Shown: piece after piece, positions 44,103 through 53,098 of the stretch
Position numbering within the stretch: position 1 is the first letter of the stretch
Layout: each line of letters starts with the position of its first letter
Assembly (NCBI RefSeq): GCF_000764535.1
Contig: NZ_CP009571.1
Span: 2,661,001 to 2,725,000, forward strand
Source of the DNA: Sphingomonas taxi
GTDB taxonomy: Bacteria; Pseudomonadota; Alphaproteobacteria; Sphingomonadales; Sphingomonadaceae
Length of the DNA stretch: 64,000 nt
Reading direction: 5' to 3'
Made by a program: the position numbers and the translations under genes
The notes under the pieces: generated by a model
The model's input: only the letters and a program-made list of their open reading frames with translations
Databases searched by the model: none
What the model was told of the DNA's origin: nothing

Positions 44103-44957
44103 ATGGACGCATCGTTCGATACGATCGGCGGGTTGGACCGCGACGGTGCGCCGCTCAGCCCGGTGGTCCTGTCCGTGCCGCATGCCGGTCGCGACTATCC
44201 GGCGGCGCTGCTCGGCGCGCTGCGGCTGCCGGCGACCGCGCTGACCATCCTCGAGGATCGCTTCGTCGACGCGGTCGCGCAGGGTGCGCGGACGCAAGAG
44301 ACGATGCTGGTCCAGCGCCGCGCACGCGCCTGGATCGACCTCAACCGCGGCGAGGGCGAACGCGACCCGCGCGTCGACGAGGGCGTCCGCCCGCACGGCC
44401 AGCCGGCGCCCTCCGCCAAGGTGCGCAGCGGCCTGGGCCTGGTACCGCGCCGCGCCGGGGCGGCGGGCGATCTGTGGCGGCGTCGGTTCAGCGGAAAAGA
44501 GGTCGCCGCACGGATCGAGCAGGATTATCGCCCCTATCATGCCGCGCTCGCCGCCGCGCTCGCCGCGGCGCAGGCGCGGTTCGGCGTCGCGGTGCTGCTC
44601 GACGTGCATTCGATGCCGCCGCTCGGCGATCATGCCCGCATCGTGCTCGGCGACCGCTTCGGCCATGCCGCGGCACACCGCTTCGTCGCGCGGCTGGAGG
44701 CGGCCGCGGCGCAGGCCGGCGTGCGCACCGCGCTCAACACGCCATATGCGGGCGGCCATATCCTCGAACGCCACGCCGCCCCCGCCCGCGGCATCCACGC
44801 CATCCAGATCGAGTTCGACCGCACGCTCTATCTCGATGCCGCGCTCGATCGTCCCGGTGCCGGCCTGCCCGCGGTCGTCGCGCTGCTCCAGCAGATGATC
44901 GCCGCGGCGGCGGACGAGGCGCTGACCGGCGACGGGATCGCACTGGCGGCGGAGTGA
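44103..44957 (+). CDS. N-formylglutamate amidohydrolase family protein
   Basis: A 284-residue soluble enzyme. SVPHAGRDYPAAL, ILEDRFVDAV, RAWIDLNRGEGERDPR, VLLDVHSMPP and NTPYAGGHILERH are the conserved blocks of the FGase family, which deformylates N-formylglutamate in histidine degradation; related members act on other N-acyl amino acids. No hut genes are near, so the substrate is not certain. The gene lies opposite cpdR, a common arrangement in sphingomonads as far as I recall. Confidence 0.88.
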   Translation: MDASFDTIGGLDRDGAPLSPVVLSVPHAGRDYPAALLGALRLPATALTILEDRFVDAVAQGARTQETMLVQRRARAWIDLNRGEGERDPRVDEGVRPHGQPAPSAKVRSGLGLVPRRAGAAGDLWRRRFSGKEVAARIEQDYRPYHAALAAALAAAQARFGVAVLLDVHSMPPLGDHARIVLGDRFGHAAAHRFVARLEAAAAQAGVRTALNTPYAGGHILERHAAPARGIHAIQIEFDRTLYLDAALDRPGAGLPAVVALLQQMIAAAADEALTGDGIALAAE

Positions 44958-44960
44958 CAT

Positions 44961-44994
44961 AAAAAAACCACCCCGTGCATGAAGCACGGAGTGG
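44961..44994 (-). terminator. Rho-independent terminator of the candidate sRNA
   Basis: On the minus strand CCACTCCGTGC-TTCAT-GCACGGGGTGG (11-bp stem with one G.U pair) is followed by seven T residues. Confidence 0.85.
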
Positions 44995-45067
44995 CCAAGG
45001 TTCAGGGAGGAGACACACTGAAAGTGTGTCATACGGGCCCGCGAAAGGGGGGACACGAGCGCCGTAC
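44961..45067 (-). ncRNA. Candidate trans-acting sRNA with exposed anti-Shine-Dalgarno motif
   Basis: A predicted transcript of about 107 nt has its own promoter (-35 TTGAAC, 16-bp spacer, -10 TATTTT) and a strong terminator. Inside are a 7-bp hairpin (GACACAC-UUUCA-GUGUGUC), then single-stranded UCUCCUCCC, which can pair with Shine-Dalgarno sequences, then the terminator stem. This matches the general design of alphaproteobacterial sRNAs with CCUCC motifs. It lies in the gap between the amidohydrolase and cytochrome b561 genes. No expression evidence is available. Confidence 0.6.
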
Positions 45068-45073
45068 TTTCAT

Positions 45074-45101
45074 AAAATAGTCGAGCGCCCGATTGGTTCA
45101 A
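45074..45101 (-). promoter_or_regulatory. Sigma-70-type promoter of the candidate sRNA
   Basis: On the minus strand TTGAAC (45101-45096) and TATTTT (45079-45074) are spaced by 16 bp. The predicted start is about 45067. Confidence 0.6.
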
Positions 45102-45142
45102 CCCCCGGCCCGCCAGCCGTTCTTTTTTTCCGTCCGGTTCTT

Positions 45143-45694
45143 TTACTTGCCCAGCACGGGCGCGATCCGGACGAGGACCGAATCGCGCAGCAGCAGATGG
45201 TGGCGCAGCGCCGCGGCGACGTGCAGCACGACCAGCGCGAGCATCAGCCAGCCAAGCAGCCCGTGCGCGTCATGGCCCAGATCGGCGGCGCGGCTGCCGA
45301 CCGGCAGCAGCGGCACGTCGAACACTCCGAACCAGCTCAGCGGCCGCTGCGGCCCGGGGCCGGGGCCGGAGACCATCATCCAGCCGGTCAGCGGCATCGC
45401 CACCATCAGCAGGTACAGCGTCCAATGCGTGGCGTGCGCGACGCCCTTCTCCCACGCCGGCGTCCCCGCGGGCAGCGCCGGCGGACGATGCGTCAGCCGC
45501 CACGCGACGCGGCCGGCGGTCAGGACCAGCACGGTGATGCCGATCGCCTTGTGCGCCCCCATCAGCGCGCGCAGCGCCGGGATGCCGTCGTGGCCGATAC
45601 CGATGATCAGATTGGCGACGACCAGCACCGCGATCGTCCAGTGGAAGGCGATCGCCACCCGCGAATAGCGTTCGCCATCGATCCGGTTCGTCAT
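45143..45694 (-). CDS. Cytochrome b561 family protein
   Basis: A 183-residue inner-membrane protein with four hydrophobic helices. Haem-ligand histidines fit the cytochrome b561/CybB layout: AIAFHWTIAVLVV, GAHKAIGITVLV, HATHWTLYLLMVAMPLTGW and DAHGLLGWLMLALVVLHVAAALRHH. It probably moves electrons between quinol and an acceptor such as superoxide. ATG 45694 gives the normal start MTNRIDGERYS. Confidence 0.88.
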   Translation of the reverse strand: MTNRIDGERYSRVAIAFHWTIAVLVVANLIIGIGHDGIPALRALMGAHKAIGITVLVLTAGRVAWRLTHRPPALPAGTPAWEKGVAHATHWTLYLLMVAMPLTGWMMVSGPGPGPQRPLSWFGVFDVPLLPVGSRAADLGHDAHGLLGWLMLALVVLHVAAALRHHLLLRDSVLVRIAPVLGK

Positions 45695-45832
45695 AGAGTC
45701 CAACCCCCTGCTAGCGGCGGGAACACTCGACCGGCGCGCACGACGGGTCAAGCCATGGCGATGGCCCGGATACGACACGGGCGGGACTCGCGTCGTGCGA
45801 CCCCGCCCGTGCGATCGGTATGGAAGGAAGGA

Positions 45833-46594
45833 TCAGCCGAACTGCGGCTGCGGCACCTTGTTCTGCTGCGCCTGGCGCGCGAAGATCTCGCGCATCAGCG
45901 ACAGCGAGAAGAGATGCGCGTAGAGCAGCGGCAGCATGCCCGATTGCGACATCTTGCGCAGCTGGTCGCCACGCAGCCCGGCCAGCTTCTCTTCGTTGAT
46001 CATCTGGAAGCCGCGATAGACGAACGGCTGCTGATTCTCGTCGATCTGGATGGTGACCTCGCCGTCCATCAGCAATTCCTGCTCGCGCAGCTCGTTCATG
46101 AACGCCTGGGTGCGGGCACCGGCCTGTTCGAACTGTTCGGCGAAGTCGAGGATCGCCTTGGTCACCTGGCTCGGCTGGCCGTTCTCGAACAAAGGCTCGC
46201 CGTCGTCATAGGCGCCGAGCGCCTCCGAGGTCGGGTCGAAGCACAGCGACAGCTCCTCGGCGTCGGGACGCAGCCGCGCGAGCATATAGGGATAGCGGCG
46301 GACATAGGCCGGAACGTAGAAATTGGTCTCGGTCAGCTTGCCGTCGTCGCCCATGAAGACGTTGACGCCTTCGTTGAGGCCCATCAGCGCAAGCGGGATG
46401 GCGTCGTCGCCGACCGAGAAGACGATCGGCATGTGACGCTGCACCAGCGGGAATTCGTCGGTGGTGATCGGAATCGCATGCTGGCCGACGAGGAACGGCG
46501 CGCTGTCCTGCTGGCGGACACGCCAATCGGCATGCGTCTCGCTCGAGAGCGGCTCGAGGCCGTTGTAGAACAAAGGAAGCGGCGCACTGGCCAT
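45833..46594 (-). CDS. SapC family protein
   Basis: A 253-residue soluble protein of the SapC family, named after a Campylobacter S-layer-associated protein and common in sphingomonads. Recognisable parts are PLFYNGLEPLSS, FLVGQHAIPITTDEFPLVQRHMPIVFS, NFYVPAYVRRYPYMLA and ELSLCFDPTSEALG. The actual function in this lineage is not established. ATG 46594 is chosen; a frame 27 codons longer exists. Confidence 0.85.
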   Translation of the reverse strand: MASAPLPLFYNGLEPLSSETHADWRVRQQDSAPFLVGQHAIPITTDEFPLVQRHMPIVFSVGDDAIPLALMGLNEGVNVFMGDDGKLTETNFYVPAYVRRYPYMLARLRPDAEELSLCFDPTSEALGAYDDGEPLFENGQPSQVTKAILDFAEQFEQAGARTQAFMNELREQELLMDGEVTIQIDENQQPFVYRGFQMINEEKLAGLRGDQLRKMSQSGMLPLLYAHLFSLSLMREIFARQAQQNKVPQPQFG

Positions 46595-46649
46595 GGGAAC
46601 TCTCTCCGTGGTGGATAGTTTGCGGCGCAGCCGCTCGCTGGCCGCTGCT

Positions 46650-48083
46650 CTATTGGGCCGCAGCCGAGGGTGCAAGCGCCACGAGCTTGCCCGGGTTGAG
46701 GATGCCGAGCGGGTCCATCGCCGCCTTGACCGCGCGCAGCGCCGTCAGCCGCGCCGGCGACGACAGCCGTTCCAGCTCGGCCAGCTTCATCTGGCCGATG
46801 CCGTGCTCGGCGGCGATCGAGCCCCCCGCCGCGATCACCAGATCGTCGACGAAGCGCGTCACCACCGGCACGTGCTCGCCATACCAAAGCGCGGGATCGG
46901 TTCCCGGCGCCGCGCGCACGTGGAAATGGACGTTGCCGTCGCCAAGATGGCCGAAGCCGCTCGCATGCGTCCCGGGGAAGCGCGCCTCGCACGCCGCCGC
47001 CGCCTCGATCATGAAGCGCGGCATCGCGTCGACCGGTACCGACAGATCGTGCTGCGACGCCGGGCCGAGCGCCCGCTCGGAATCGGAGATCGATTCGCGG
47101 ATCCGCCAGAAGTCCGCCGCCTGCGTCGCGGTCGCCGCCAGCGTCGCATCGACGATCAGCCCGTCCGCGAGCGCCTCGCCGAGCAGCCGCTCCATCAGCG
47201 CGTCGCCGGACGGATCGGTATGCTCGATCAGCAGATGCCAAGCCGCCTCCGCCGCCACCGGTGCGCGCAGGCTCGGCACGTAAGCGAGCACCGCGGCGAG
47301 CGATTCACGCGGCAGGATCTCGAAACTCTCCAGCGCCTCGGTCGCCGCCTGGAAGCGGCGCAGCAGCGTCAGCGCCGCCTGCGGATCGCGCACCGCCGCC
47401 CAGGCGGTCGCGAGCGCCGCCGGCACCGGCACCAGCCGCAGCGTCGCCGCGGTGACCACCCCCAGCGTCCCCTCCGCCCCGACCAGCAATTGCGTCAGAT
47501 CGTAGCCGCGATTGTCCTTCTTGAGCGGCGCCAGCCCGTCGTGCACGCTGCCGTCGGCGAGCACGACCTCGACGCCGGCGACCAGCCCGCGCATCGATCC
47601 GAAGCGCAGCACCTGCGTGCCGCCGGCATTGGTCGAGACGAGCCCGCCGATCGTCGCATTGCCCTTGGCGCCGAGCGTCAGCGGAAAGCGCCGGTCGACG
47701 GCGAGCGCGGCGTCGTGCAGGTCGGACAGGATCACCCCCGCCTCCGCCACCGCCAGCCCCGCCGCGGCATCGACGCGGCGGATCGCATTCATCCGCCGCA
47801 ACGACAGGATCAGCGCCGAGCCGTCGGCAGGCGGCGTCGCCCCGCCGACCATCGAACTGTTGCCGCCCTGCGGCACCAGCGCCACGCGATGCCGCGCGGC
47901 GGCAGCGACGACGGCGGCGACCTCGGCGGTCGAGGCGGGCGCGAGGATCGCCGGCGCCGCGCCGTGGAAGCGCCGCCGCCAGTCGACCAGCCACGGCGCG
48001 ATCGCGGCGGGATCGGTGACGATCCCCTTGCGTCCCAATACGGGAACGAGCGCGTCGAGCATGGCGGTCTGCGCGGGTGTCAT
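46650..48083 (-). CDS. FAD-linked oxidase, D-2-hydroxyacid dehydrogenase-like
   Basis: A 477-residue FAD-binding (PCMH-type) oxidase. The FAD site is VALVPQGGNSSMVGGATP and TLGAKGNATIGGLVSTNAGGT; the C-terminal domain has HASGFGHLGDGNVHFHV and AEHGIGQMK, the metal/substrate pattern of D-lactate, D-2-hydroxyglutarate and glycolate (GlcD) dehydrogenases. It oxidises a D-2-hydroxyacid. The SapC gene follows closely. Confidence 0.88.
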   Translation of the reverse strand: MTPAQTAMLDALVPVLGRKGIVTDPAAIAPWLVDWRRRFHGAAPAILAPASTAEVAAVVAAAARHRVALVPQGGNSSMVGGATPPADGSALILSLRRMNAIRRVDAAAGLAVAEAGVILSDLHDAALAVDRRFPLTLGAKGNATIGGLVSTNAGGTQVLRFGSMRGLVAGVEVVLADGSVHDGLAPLKKDNRGYDLTQLLVGAEGTLGVVTAATLRLVPVPAALATAWAAVRDPQAALTLLRRFQAATEALESFEILPRESLAAVLAYVPSLRAPVAAEAAWHLLIEHTDPSGDALMERLLGEALADGLIVDATLAATATQAADFWRIRESISDSERALGPASQHDLSVPVDAMPRFMIEAAAACEARFPGTHASGFGHLGDGNVHFHVRAAPGTDPALWYGEHVPVVTRFVDDLVIAAGGSIAAEHGIGQMKLAELERLSSPARLTALRAVKAAMDPLGILNPGKLVALAPSAAAQ

Positions 48084-48147
48084 GCCGCGTCCGCTAGGCC
48101 AAGTTCATCGCCTGTTCAACGATCCGGACTAAGGGGCGGGGTCTGAC

Positions 48148-48603
48148 ATGCTGCATCCCGCATTTCCCATCCTGCTGATCGCCGTCGCGGCGCCCGCCGC
48201 CGCCGCGCTCGGCGGCGGCGCGGGCCAGCGCGACGGCACGCTGCTCGCGCAGATGACGATCCACGAGCGCGTCATCATCCGCCTGCCGCGGATGGGCGCG
48301 GCGCGCGCCGCCATTCCCGCGCCGGTCCGCTACAAGGAGAAGAAGGGGCCGAAATGCGTCGCCGCCGCCGACCTCGGCGGCGCGCTGATCCAGACCCCCG
48401 GCGCGGTCGATCTGGTGATGAACGGCGGCAAGCGGCTGCGCGCGCGGCTCGACAAGGATTGCGGCCCGCTCGATTATTACGGCGGCTTCTACCTGCGCCC
48501 CGCCGCCGACGGCCAGGTCTGCGCCGGCCGCGACGTGATCCGCATGCGCTCCGGCGCGAGCTGCGGCATCGCGACGTTCAAGACATTGGTCCCGGCGAAG
48601 TAA
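48148..48603 (+). CDS. Hypothetical secreted protein
   Basis: A 151-residue protein with an N-terminal signal-like stretch (MLHPAFPILLIAVAAPAAAAL). The mature part has four cysteines (KCVAAADL, KDCGPLDYYGGFYLR, QVCAGRD, SCGIATFK), likely two disulfides, and the end TFKTLVPAK. It is a type of small conserved sphingomonad protein as far as I recall. Function unknown. Confidence 0.7.
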   Translation: MLHPAFPILLIAVAAPAAAALGGGAGQRDGTLLAQMTIHERVIIRLPRMGAARAAIPAPVRYKEKKGPKCVAAADLGGALIQTPGAVDLVMNGGKRLRARLDKDCGPLDYYGGFYLRPAADGQVCAGRDVIRMRSGASCGIATFKTLVPAK

Positions 48604-48646
48604 CCAGCGACGTTCGGCAAGGATGGGAGACCCCCCCCCCCGAATT

Positions 48647-48749
48647 CGTCATCCCGGCGAACGCCGGGACCCATGGTTACGCGACGCTGCTGGAGGCGTG
48701 CCACCGCGAAGGTCCCGCACCCATGGATCCCGGCCTGCGCCGGGATGAC
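48647..48749. repeat. 103-bp inverted-repeat element
   Basis: Arms of about 29 bases start GTCATCCCGGCGAACGCCGG and end CCATGG; the right end is the near-exact complement. The centre has no coding sense. A run of ten C residues (48631-48640) lies just before it, and a direct repeat of CTTCGCGT follows near 48790. Confidence 0.75.
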
Positions 48750-48962
48750 GAAGAGGAGAGCGGCCAGCCTCCGACGACTACCCCCCTTCGCGTCTTCGCG
48801 TCTTCGCGCGAACAAACCCTTCGCGCCCTCCGTACGTCCGCGCCATATAGTCGCCCCACCCAATTCTTGACTTTTGCGCCCGAATCCGCAAGCGCCAGCC
48901 GCAACGGTATCGCACGCGCGCGTGACCGTGACTTATCCGGACCTTTGCATGAGCCTTTTGGC

Positions 48963-50426
48963 ATGAGCTTCGCCGACCTCGGCCTTTCCGACGAACTGCT
49001 CAAGGCGGTCACCGACGCCGGCTATACCGAGCCGACGCCGATCCAGGCGTCGGCGATCCCGTCGGTGCTGATGATGCGCGACCTGATCGGCATCGCGCAG
49101 ACGGGGACGGGCAAGACCGCCGCCTTCGTGCTGCCGATGATCGACATCCTGTCGCACGGCCGCAGCCGCGCGCGCATGCCACGCTCGCTGATCCTCGAGC
49201 CGACGCGCGAACTCGCCGCGCAGGTCGCCGAGAATTTCGAGAAATACGGCGCCGGCACCAAGCTCTCGATGGCGCTCCTCATCGGCGGCGTGTCGATGGG
49301 CGACCAGATCAAGGCGCTCGAAAAGGGCGTCGACGTGCTGATCGCGACGCCGGGCCGCCTGATGGACCTGTTCGGTCGCGGCAACATCCTGCTCACCGGC
49401 TGTTCGATGCTCGTCATCGACGAAGCGGACCGGATGCTCGACATGGGGTTCATCCCCGATATCGAGGAAATCTGCACCAAGCTGCCCAAACAGCGCCAGA
49501 CGTTGCTCTTCTCGGCGACGATGCCGCCGCCGATCAAGAAGCTCGCCGACAAGTTCCTCGACAATCCGAAGATGATCGAGGTGTCGCGCCCCGCCTCGAC
49601 CAACCTCAATATCAAGCAGTTCCTCGTCCCCGTCTCCGGCAATGCGATGAAGAAGCGCGAGGCGCTGCGCCAGTTGCTGGGGCAGGACGAGGTGCGCAAC
49701 GCGATCATCTTCTGCAACCGCAAGACGACGGTGCGCGAGCTCAACAAGAGCCTCAAGAAGCACGGCTTCAAGGCGGGCGAGATCCATGGCGACATGGAAC
49801 AGGCGCAGCGCATCGCCGAGCTCGACCTGTTCAAGGACGGCAAGATCAACATCCTCGTCGCCTCCGACGTCGCCGCGCGCGGGCTCGACATCAAGGGCGT
49901 CAGCCACGTCTTCAACTTCGACGCGCCGTGGCATCCGGACGATTACGTCCACCGCATCGGCCGCACCGGCCGCGGCGGCGCGACCGGCATCGCCTATACG
50001 CTGATCACCAGCGAGGATGCCGAGAACATCCAGAACATCGAGAAGCTGACCGGCCAGAAGATCGACCGGCTCGACCTCGGCGCCGCGGCCGAGGCGGAGA
50101 CGCCTGCCGCTACCGCCGCGAGCGAGGAACCACGCCGCGGTCGCCGCGACCGCACCACACGCGGTGAGGGCCGCCGCGACCGTTCCGCGCGCGCGCCGGT
50201 GGCGGAGGCTGCACCCGAGGTGGTCGAGGCGCCCGCCGCCGTCGAGGAACCGCGTCGCCAGCCGCGTCAGGAGCGCCGCCCCGAGCCGGAATTCGCGCCG
50301 CCGCCGCGCCGCGACATCCGCCCCGACGGCGGCCGCCGCCCACGCCGCGACGAGCGCGACGACGGCCCCGACGACGGCTGGAACGGCCCGATCCCGGAGT
50401 TCCTGAAGGCGGTGATCGGGGGATAA
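48963..50426 (+). CDS. DEAD-box RNA helicase (RhlE-like)
   Basis: A 487-residue ATP-dependent RNA helicase. Motifs in order: YTEPTPIQ (Q motif), AQTGTGKT, PTRELAAQ, VIDEADRMLDMGF, LLFSATMPP, VASDVAARGLDIKG and YVHRIGRTGRGG. The C-terminal 110 residues are a low-complexity, Arg/Pro/Glu-rich tail, as common in bacterial RhlE-type helicases that remodel ribosome or RNA-decay complexes. ATG 48963 (MSFADLGLSDEL) is the normal start. The promoter region contains an inverted-repeat element. Confidence 0.93.
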   Translation: MSFADLGLSDELLKAVTDAGYTEPTPIQASAIPSVLMMRDLIGIAQTGTGKTAAFVLPMIDILSHGRSRARMPRSLILEPTRELAAQVAENFEKYGAGTKLSMALLIGGVSMGDQIKALEKGVDVLIATPGRLMDLFGRGNILLTGCSMLVIDEADRMLDMGFIPDIEEICTKLPKQRQTLLFSATMPPPIKKLADKFLDNPKMIEVSRPASTNLNIKQFLVPVSGNAMKKREALRQLLGQDEVRNAIIFCNRKTTVRELNKSLKKHGFKAGEIHGDMEQAQRIAELDLFKDGKINILVASDVAARGLDIKGVSHVFNFDAPWHPDDYVHRIGRTGRGGATGIAYTLITSEDAENIQNIEKLTGQKIDRLDLGAAAEAETPAATAASEEPRRGRRDRTTRGEGRRDRSARAPVAEAAPEVVEAPAAVEEPRRQPRQERRPEPEFAPPPRRDIRPDGGRRPRRDERDDGPDDGWNGPIPEFLKAVIGG

Positions 50427-50443
50427 GTCTAAGTCCTCCCTCG

Positions 50444-50640
50444 CTTTAGCGGGAGCGCAAGGTTGGATTGCCCCCGGCAATCCAAGATCATGCCGGGGGC
50501 ATGATCGACCTTGCGCTGGGGACCGCCCGCGTCAGCGGGTGGTGGAGGGGGCGTTTCCGCATACGACCACGTTCGCCGTATCCTCCCCCTCCGTCACGCC
50601 CTTCGGGCGCGCCACCTCCCCCTGGCGGGGGAGGAATGGA
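50444..50640. repeat. Cluster of short palindromic repeats
   Basis: The gap after the helicase gene contains AAGGTTGGATTGCCCCCGGC with a complementary TGCCGGGGGCATGATCGACC, and further on CCTCCCCCTCCGTCACGC followed by CCACCTCCCCCTGGCGGGGG. The second part resembles the outer arms at 14411-14662. No gene is visible in the 252-bp gap. Confidence 0.65.
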
Positions 50641-50678
50641 ATGTCCTCGGCTATTGAAGGTGCGTCTCTGCCCCCCCC

Positions 50679-51296
50679 TCAAGCCGCCGCCGCGATCACC
50701 GCATCGTCCAGCGCCGCCGCCCGCCGGAACCCCTCGCGCGCCGTCAGCCGGGCGACATATGCCTCGAACGCCGCGCGCTTCGGCATCGATCCGAATTGCT
50801 GCCCGAACATCACCTGCGATCCGACATAGACGTCCGCCGCGGTGAACCGGTCGCCGGCGATGAACGGATGCGCGCCCACCGCCTGCTCGAGCACGTCGAC
50901 GACGCGATCGTAATCACCGTAGCCGACCATCCGCTGCTGCGCCTCGCTCGGCACCACGCCCAGCGAGCGGTTGGTCACCGCCGCCTCGATCGGCCCCGCC
51001 GCGAAGAACAGCCAGCGGTAATAATCCGCGCGCTCGTCGTCGCGTGGGCCCAGCCCCGCCGCCGGGAACGCCTCGGCGCAATAGGCGCAGATCGCCGCGC
51101 ATTCGGTCACCGTCTTGCCGCGATGGACGATCGCCGGCACCTTCGCCATCGGATTGACCGACAGATAGGGCTCCTGCTTCATCGTCGAGGCATAATCGAG
51201 CACGACGGTGTCATAGTCGACCCCCGCCTCCTCGAGCATCCAGCGTGCGATCCGCCCGCGCGAGCGCGGGTTGGTGTAGAAGGTCAGTTCGGCCAT
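50679..51296 (-). CDS. Glutathione S-transferase family protein
   Basis: A 205-residue GST. The N-terminal thioredoxin-like domain has LTFYTNPRSRGRIARWMLEEAG and NPMAKVPAIVHRGKTVTECAAI, the glutathione-binding part. The C-terminal helical domain has FIAGDRFTAADVYVGSQVMFG. It conjugates or reduces with glutathione in the cytoplasm. Start ATG 51296 is chosen over a GTG just upstream. Confidence 0.9.
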   Translation of the reverse strand: MAELTFYTNPRSRGRIARWMLEEAGVDYDTVVLDYASTMKQEPYLSVNPMAKVPAIVHRGKTVTECAAICAYCAEAFPAAGLGPRDDERADYYRWLFFAAGPIEAAVTNRSLGVVPSEAQQRMVGYGDYDRVVDVLEQAVGAHPFIAGDRFTAADVYVGSQVMFGQQFGSMPKRAAFEAYVARLTAREGFRRAAALDDAVIAAAA

Positions 51297-51309
51297 CACG
51301 CGGCTCCCG

Positions 51310-52164
51310 TCACAAATTCTTGGCGAACAGGTCGAGCATCCGCGCCCAGGCGCGTTCGGCCTGCGGCGGGTTGTAGACCTTGCTGTCGATCACGCACCAG
51401 CCGTGCATCGCATCGGCATAGACCTCGATCTCCGCCGGCCGCTTCGCCGCGGCGAAGGCCTCGCGCAGCGCCACCTTGTCATTGGGGCTGCGCGCATCGT
51501 CGTTGCTGGCGATCGCGATGAGATAGCCACCCGTGAGCTGCGGCACGAGCTTGTGCGGACTGTCCGGCGCATCGCTGACCAGCCCCGCGCCGTGGAAGGA
51601 CGCGCCGGCATGCACCCGCGCCGGCCGCGCCGCGGCGGTGCGCAGCACCATCGGTCCGCCCATGCAATAGCCCGCGCTGCCGATGCCGCGCTTGGTGTCG
51701 ACCTCCTTCTGCAGGTCGAGGAAGGCGAGGAAGACCTTGGCATCGCTGGTCGTCGCCGCCGCGGTCAGCGCGGCCCGCCACGGCATGATCCGGTCGCGCA
51801 CCGCAGGCTGGTCGAACGATTCGCCGGTAGCGATGATCGGCGACTTGGCCGAGCGGTAGAATTGGTTGACGACCAGCACCGCATAGCCCGTCTGCGCGAG
51901 CCGGTCGGCCATCTTACGGAACGCCGGCCGCAGCCCCATGATGTCGGGCCACATCAGCACCGCGGGATGCTTGCCCGCGCTCGGCGCGGTGAAATAGGCG
52001 TCGCACTGCCCGTCGGGCGTGGTGATGACGACGTCGCGCCCGGCGATCGGCTTGGCGTCCGCGGGTGCCGGCAGCACCAGCGCCGCGCCCACCGCCCCCG
52101 CCGCCAACCCGAGCTGCCGCCGCGTCAGCCGGGCGTCGTCCTCGACGGTAAGTTCGTCGCACAT
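51310..52164 (-). CDS. Dienelactone hydrolase family protein (exported)
   Basis: A 284-residue alpha/beta-hydrolase. A twin-arginine-like signal (TRRQLGLAAGAVGAALVLP) precedes the domain. The catalytic Cys of dienelactone hydrolases is in GSAGYCMGGPMVL, with the His in YADAMHGWCVID and an Asp in IASNDDARSP. It hydrolyses lactones or esters in the periplasm; the substrate is unknown. It lies 13 bp upstream of the GST gene on the same strand, so they may be co-transcribed. Confidence 0.88.
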   Translation of the reverse strand: MCDELTVEDDARLTRRQLGLAAGAVGAALVLPAPADAKPIAGRDVVITTPDGQCDAYFTAPSAGKHPAVLMWPDIMGLRPAFRKMADRLAQTGYAVLVVNQFYRSAKSPIIATGESFDQPAVRDRIMPWRAALTAAATTSDAKVFLAFLDLQKEVDTKRGIGSAGYCMGGPMVLRTAAARPARVHAGASFHGAGLVSDAPDSPHKLVPQLTGGYLIAIASNDDARSPNDKVALREAFAAAKRPAEIEVYADAMHGWCVIDSKVYNPPQAERAWARMLDLFAKNL

Positions 52165-52227
52165 GCCTGCTCTCCCAATGCTTTGGGAGAGGCTAGCGCA
52201 GCGCGGGACAAGGTACCAGTCTCCTGT

Positions 52228-52260
52228 CCGTTCGCCCTGAGCCTGTCGAAGGGCAAACGG
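52228..52260. repeat. Dispersed palindrome (GCCCTGAGCCTGTCGAAGGGC type)
   Basis: CCGTTCGCCCT and AGGGCAAACGG arms flank GAGCCTGTCGA. It is in the 119-bp gap upstream of the hydrolase gene and matches the repeat at 34612-34671. Confidence 0.7.
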
Positions 52261-52283
52261 AGGAAGGGAAGCTTACCCCGACA

Positions 52284-52964
52284 TCAGCGCTTGAACGGAT
52301 CCTGGAACAGCGCCGCCGCGGCCGAGGCCGGGTCCTGATCCGCCACGTCGACGCCGCGTGCCGCCGCGTCGCGCTCGGCGCGCAGGCTGGCGATCAGCGC
52401 CTCGCGATCGCCCTCCAGCCGCGTGTCGGTCGGCGCGGCCTCGTTGCCCGACGCCTTCGACGCCTTGGCCACCGCCGCGTCCAGCTCGCGCTGCGTCGTC
52501 AGGCCCAGCGTCACCGGGTCCTTCGGCGTGATGTTGCCGATGTTCCAGTGGCTGCGGTCGCGGATCGCGGCGATCGTCGTGCGGGTGGTGCCGATCAGGT
52601 TGCTGATCGCGCCGTCGGTGATCTCGGGATGGTTGCGGATGATCCAGGCGATGCCGTCGGGCTTGTCCTGCCGCTTCGACACCGGCGTGTAGCGCGGGCC
52701 CTTGGTGCGGCGGACCTGCTCGGGACCCTTGATCATCTTGAGGCGATAGGCGGGATCGGCCTGGCCCTTGTCGATCTCGTCCTGCGTCAGCTCGTGCGCG
52801 CGAACCGGGTCGCGCCCGGTCAGCTTCGAGGCGGCGGTATCGTCGGCGATCGCCTGCACCTCGAGGATGTGGAGGCCGCAGAAATCGGCGATCTGGTCGA
52901 AGGACAGCGACGTATTGTCGACCATCCAGGACGCGGTCGCATGGGGCATAAGGGGCTGGGCCAC
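52284..52964 (-). CDS. trcR: Cell-cycle transcriptional regulator TrcR (DUF1013)
   Basis: A 226-residue protein of the DUF1013 family. The block MPHATASWMVDNTSLSFDQI, FCGLHILEVQAIAD and DGIAWIIRNHPEITDGAI then TTRTTIAAIRDRSHWN are the conserved segments; an HTH-like region is present. TrcR is a cell-cycle transcriptional regulator of alphaproteobacteria. The GTG at 52964, with GGAG 7 bases upstream, gives the usual start MAQPLMPHATASW; the next ATG is at 52949. The C-terminal 40 residues are variable. Confidence 0.88.
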   Translation of the reverse strand: MAQPLMPHATASWMVDNTSLSFDQIADFCGLHILEVQAIADDTAASKLTGRDPVRAHELTQDEIDKGQADPAYRLKMIKGPEQVRRTKGPRYTPVSKRQDKPDGIAWIIRNHPEITDGAISNLIGTTRTTIAAIRDRSHWNIGNITPKDPVTLGLTTQRELDAAVAKASKASGNEAAPTDTRLEGDREALIASLRAERDAAARGVDVADQDPASAAAALFQDPFKR

Positions 52965-53098
52965 GGGTGAACTCCGTCGGATCTTTTGGGTCGGAAACAA
53001 ATAGGGCCGCCCCTTACCGGAGCGGCCATGCCATAACCCCCTGTGTACCCCGCGCCGCTACGAAGGGCAACCCGAGTGTTCGGGTCGCCCTCCGACGA

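Noticed and set aside
45012..45078. Plus-strand mini-ORF starting GTG near 45024
   Set aside because: Spacing from the GGAGG is about 12 bases and the stretch is better explained as the complement of the candidate sRNA.
48631..48640. Run of ten C residues as a phase-variable tract
   Set aside because: It is intergenic, not within a coding region, and could be a sequencing-sensitive homopolymer; no switching gene nearby.
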